From Actinomycetota bacterium (GTDB lineage: Bacteria > Actinomycetota > Actinomycetes > Actinomycetales > Actinomycetaceae), in NCBI GenBank assembly GCA_019425105.1, contig JAHYYD010000001.1, positions 1 to 36,033 of the forward strand: a DNA stretch of 36,033 nucleotides, read 5' to 3'. The notes below the pieces were generated by a model that saw nothing but the letters and a program-made list of their open reading frames with translations, had not been told where the DNA came from and did no database searches. How positions within the stretch are numbered: position 1 is the stretch's first letter; every line of letters starts with the position of its first letter. This document shows, piece by piece, positions 34,576 to 36,033 of the stretch. The translations under genes and the position numbers were made by a program.

Positions 34576-35484
34576 TCAGCGGCCCGACGCGAGCGCCGCG
34601 CGGGCGACCTCCTCGAAGGTGAGCGGGTCGCGGCCCGTCACGTCGCGCACGGTTGTGGAGACGACGTTCATCTCGCCGCGCGCGATCGACGTGTAGGTCG
34701 ACACCCACGAGTCGTACTCCCACTGGGCGGCCGGCCACTTCTTGCGCGACTCGTACGCCTCCTCGATGGTTTCGCGCACGTAGGTGACGGGCCGACCCTG
34801 CACGCGGGTGAGGATTGCGGCGATCTCGTCGAGGGTGAGGGCCTCGGGGCCCGTCACGTCGAGGGTCTGATTCTCGTAGCGCCCCGGATCCGCCAAGACC
34901 CCCGCGGCCACGCGCCCCGCGTCCTCGCGCGCGACCACGCCCACGTGCCCGTCGCCCGCGGGCCCGAGGATGCGGCCCTCCTCGTCCGGCAACTCCACGA
35001 AAAAGTCCGCGTAGAAGTTATCGCGCAAGAACGTGTACGTCATGCCCGACGCCTTGATGTGCTCCTCCGTGTGGAAGTGCGTGCGCGCCAGCGTAAACGT
35101 CGCATCGGGCGCCGCGTTCATGAACGACAGGTACACGATGTGGCGCACCCCGGAAGCCGCGGCTGCGTCGACGAAGGCGATGTGCTTGGCCAGGCGGTCC
35201 TCGCTTTCGGGCGCGGACACCATGAAGAGGACGTCGACGCCTTCCAGCGCGACGCGCGTCGTGAGCGTGTCCTCGTACGAGCACTTCACCGCGACGGCAC
35301 CCGGCAGCTCGGGCGCGCGCGACGGCGTGTTCGCGAGCAGGCGCAGGGGCAGGCCGCGCTCGGCGAGCAGTCGGGCGGCGGCACCACCGACGTTCCCGGA
35401 CGCGCCGGTGATCGCCAGGGATGGGAGGGACGAGGCCTGGGCCGGCTCATTCTTGCGGGCTTCGGGAGTGGGGGCATCAGTCAT
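34576..35484 (-). CDS. NmrA-like NAD(P)-binding SDR protein
   Basis: 302 aa atypical short-chain dehydrogenase. The dinucleotide loop ITGASGNVGGAAARLLAERG lies near the start, then EGVDVLFMVSAP, VRHIVYLSFMNAA, a Met/Thr region FLRDNFYADFF, and LDVTGPEALTLDEIAAILTRVQGRPVTYV. This matches the NmrA/QOR2-like group, which reduce quinones or sense NAD(P) redox state. The Tyr-x3-Lys catalytic pair of classical SDRs is not evident. ATG 35484 is used because the frame upstream to 35571 is not protein-like. CACACT ends 6 nt before the ATG, so a leaderless message is possible. Confidence 0.8.
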   Translation of the reverse strand: MTDAPTPEARKNEPAQASSLPSLAITGASGNVGGAAARLLAERGLPLRLLANTPSRAPELPGAVAVKCSYEDTLTTRVALEGVDVLFMVSAPESEDRLAKHIAFVDAAAASGVRHIVYLSFMNAAPDATFTLARTHFHTEEHIKASGMTYTFLRDNFYADFFVELPDEEGRILGPAGDGHVGVVAREDAGRVAAGVLADPGRYENQTLDVTGPEALTLDEIAAILTRVQGRPVTYVRETIEEAYESRKKWPAAQWEYDSWVSTYTSIARGEMNVVSTTVRDVTGRDPLTFEEVARAALASGR

Positions 35485-35736
35485 GTGGCCAGTGTGCCAC
35501 CGGCGTAGTGGTGTGTGCGCACGCCGCGCGAGGGTTGTGCTGTGGGCGTAGCGTCCGGCGGGGTGATCCATAGGTCGGACCGTGACAAAATTCGCCCTGC
35601 TGGTGAAAAAGCGCTGATTTTGGGGTCTTTTGAGCGTGCCGGGAGAATTATTTCCCGCTTGAGTGGCCTGGCTGTAGTGTGGCGGGCCTGACTGAGGTGC
35701 CGGTGGGTGGTGGCGCGGGGCTCGTCACTAGAAAAC

Positions 35737-35841
35737 TCGCATGCAATTCGATTGGGAGAAGTTTCAACGAAGTCTGAAAACGTTGCAATTCCAACGATCA
35801 GAATTCAAGGTTTGAAAGAGTTGCGAGGGAATTGCATGCGA
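35737..35841. repeat. 105-bp palindromic intergenic repeat, copy 2
   Basis: Terminal inverted repeats TCGCATGCAATTC and GAATTGCATGCGA enclose CGTTGCAATTCCAACG and TTCAAGGTTTGAA. Nearly identical over the visible part to the copy that starts at 35958, 221 bp away. No gene was found between 35485 and the window end. Confidence 0.85.
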
Positions 35842-35957
35842 AATTGGGCGTGGGTGCAGGAGTGAGGGGAGCGAGGGCTTGGCGTGAGGCCCGTGGGCGA
35901 TGGCTGGGCATGGCTGCGGTGCCCGTGGGCGCTGGCACGGCGTTGCCTCCAGAAAAC

Positions 35958-36033
35958 TCGCATGCAATTCGATTGGGTGAAGTTTCAACGAAGTCTGAAA
36001 ACGTTGCAATTCCAACGATCAGAATTCAAGGTT
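35958..36033. repeat. 105-bp palindromic intergenic repeat, copy 3 (cut by window)
   Basis: The first 76 bp match copy 2 with one difference (GGGTGAAG versus GGGAGAAG). The right end lies outside the window. Confidence 0.85.

Noticed and set aside
33497..34738. 413-aa version of the membrane protein
   Set aside because: The first ~115 residues are Arg-rich and not protein-like and would overlap the spacer with the 13-mer; the start at 34393 is more credible.

Overview
The window looks like a chromosomal segment of a high-GC actinobacterium. The protein style (DUF6318-like membrane proteins, short actinobacterial lipoproteins, start codons placed 6-7 nt after -10 boxes) fits Actinomycetaceae such as Schaalia/Actinomyces, but that assignment is inferred from gene style and was not checked by a search. 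No rRNA, tRNA or CRISPR array was recognised.

Left part (1-5000, minus strand): two tandem copies of a two-gene unit. Each has a single-pass DUF6318-like membrane protein whose stop overlaps by 8 nt the start of a secreted PKD-domain protein. The outer parts of the unit (upstream region, first half of gene 1, second half of gene 2) are nearly identical between copies, while the middle is strongly diverged. A frameshifted Abi_2/HEPN gene lies between the copies. A 42-bp element, GCACAT-N24-GCACRRATGTGC, sits at the same distance upstream of both units and recurs upstream of the restriction-modification operon.

5000-9780: a parS-like ParB site (5326-5341), a small Lsr2-like/ribbon-helix-helix gene, two unrecognised proteins, remnants of IS3 and ISL3 family insertion sequences, a DUF4062-like (TIR/SLOG-type) putative defence gene with a leaderless promoter, and a 66-bp palindrome apparently made of two ISL3-like ends.

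9783-14630 (minus): a three-gene restriction-modification-like operon: a small N6-adenine methylase, an Eco57I-like NPPY methylase, and a GIY-YIG/SF2 helicase.

15202-20557 (plus): a carbohydrate ABC importer (lipoprotein, double ATPase, two permeases) with an RpiB/LacAB isomerase. Its substrate is unknown. The second ATPase half has an unusual Walker B. A PD-(D/E)XK-type gene follows on the other strand.

22133-33007: an apparent L-rhamnose regulon. It comprises a LacI repressor, a second ABC importer (ATPase, two permeases, lipoprotein), rhamnose mutarotase, RhaI-type isomerase, rhamnulokinase with low-complexity insertions, and a divergently placed class II aldolase. Matching operators (TGAAACGATTCA or its complement) lie at three promoters, and a shorter variant lies before the repressor gene, so the regulon can be read from sequence. 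Imported L-rhamnose would be mutarotated, isomerised to rhamnulose, phosphorylated, and cleaved to DHAP and lactaldehyde. No lactaldehyde reductase or dehydrogenase is present here.

Right end: a two-gene small/larger membrane protein pair, an NmrA-like NAD(P)-binding protein, and two copies of a 105-bp palindromic intergenic repeat (a third, diverged copy is at 21921). A 13-mer, CCCCGGCCTCGTC, occurs six times in the window, always in the same orientation.
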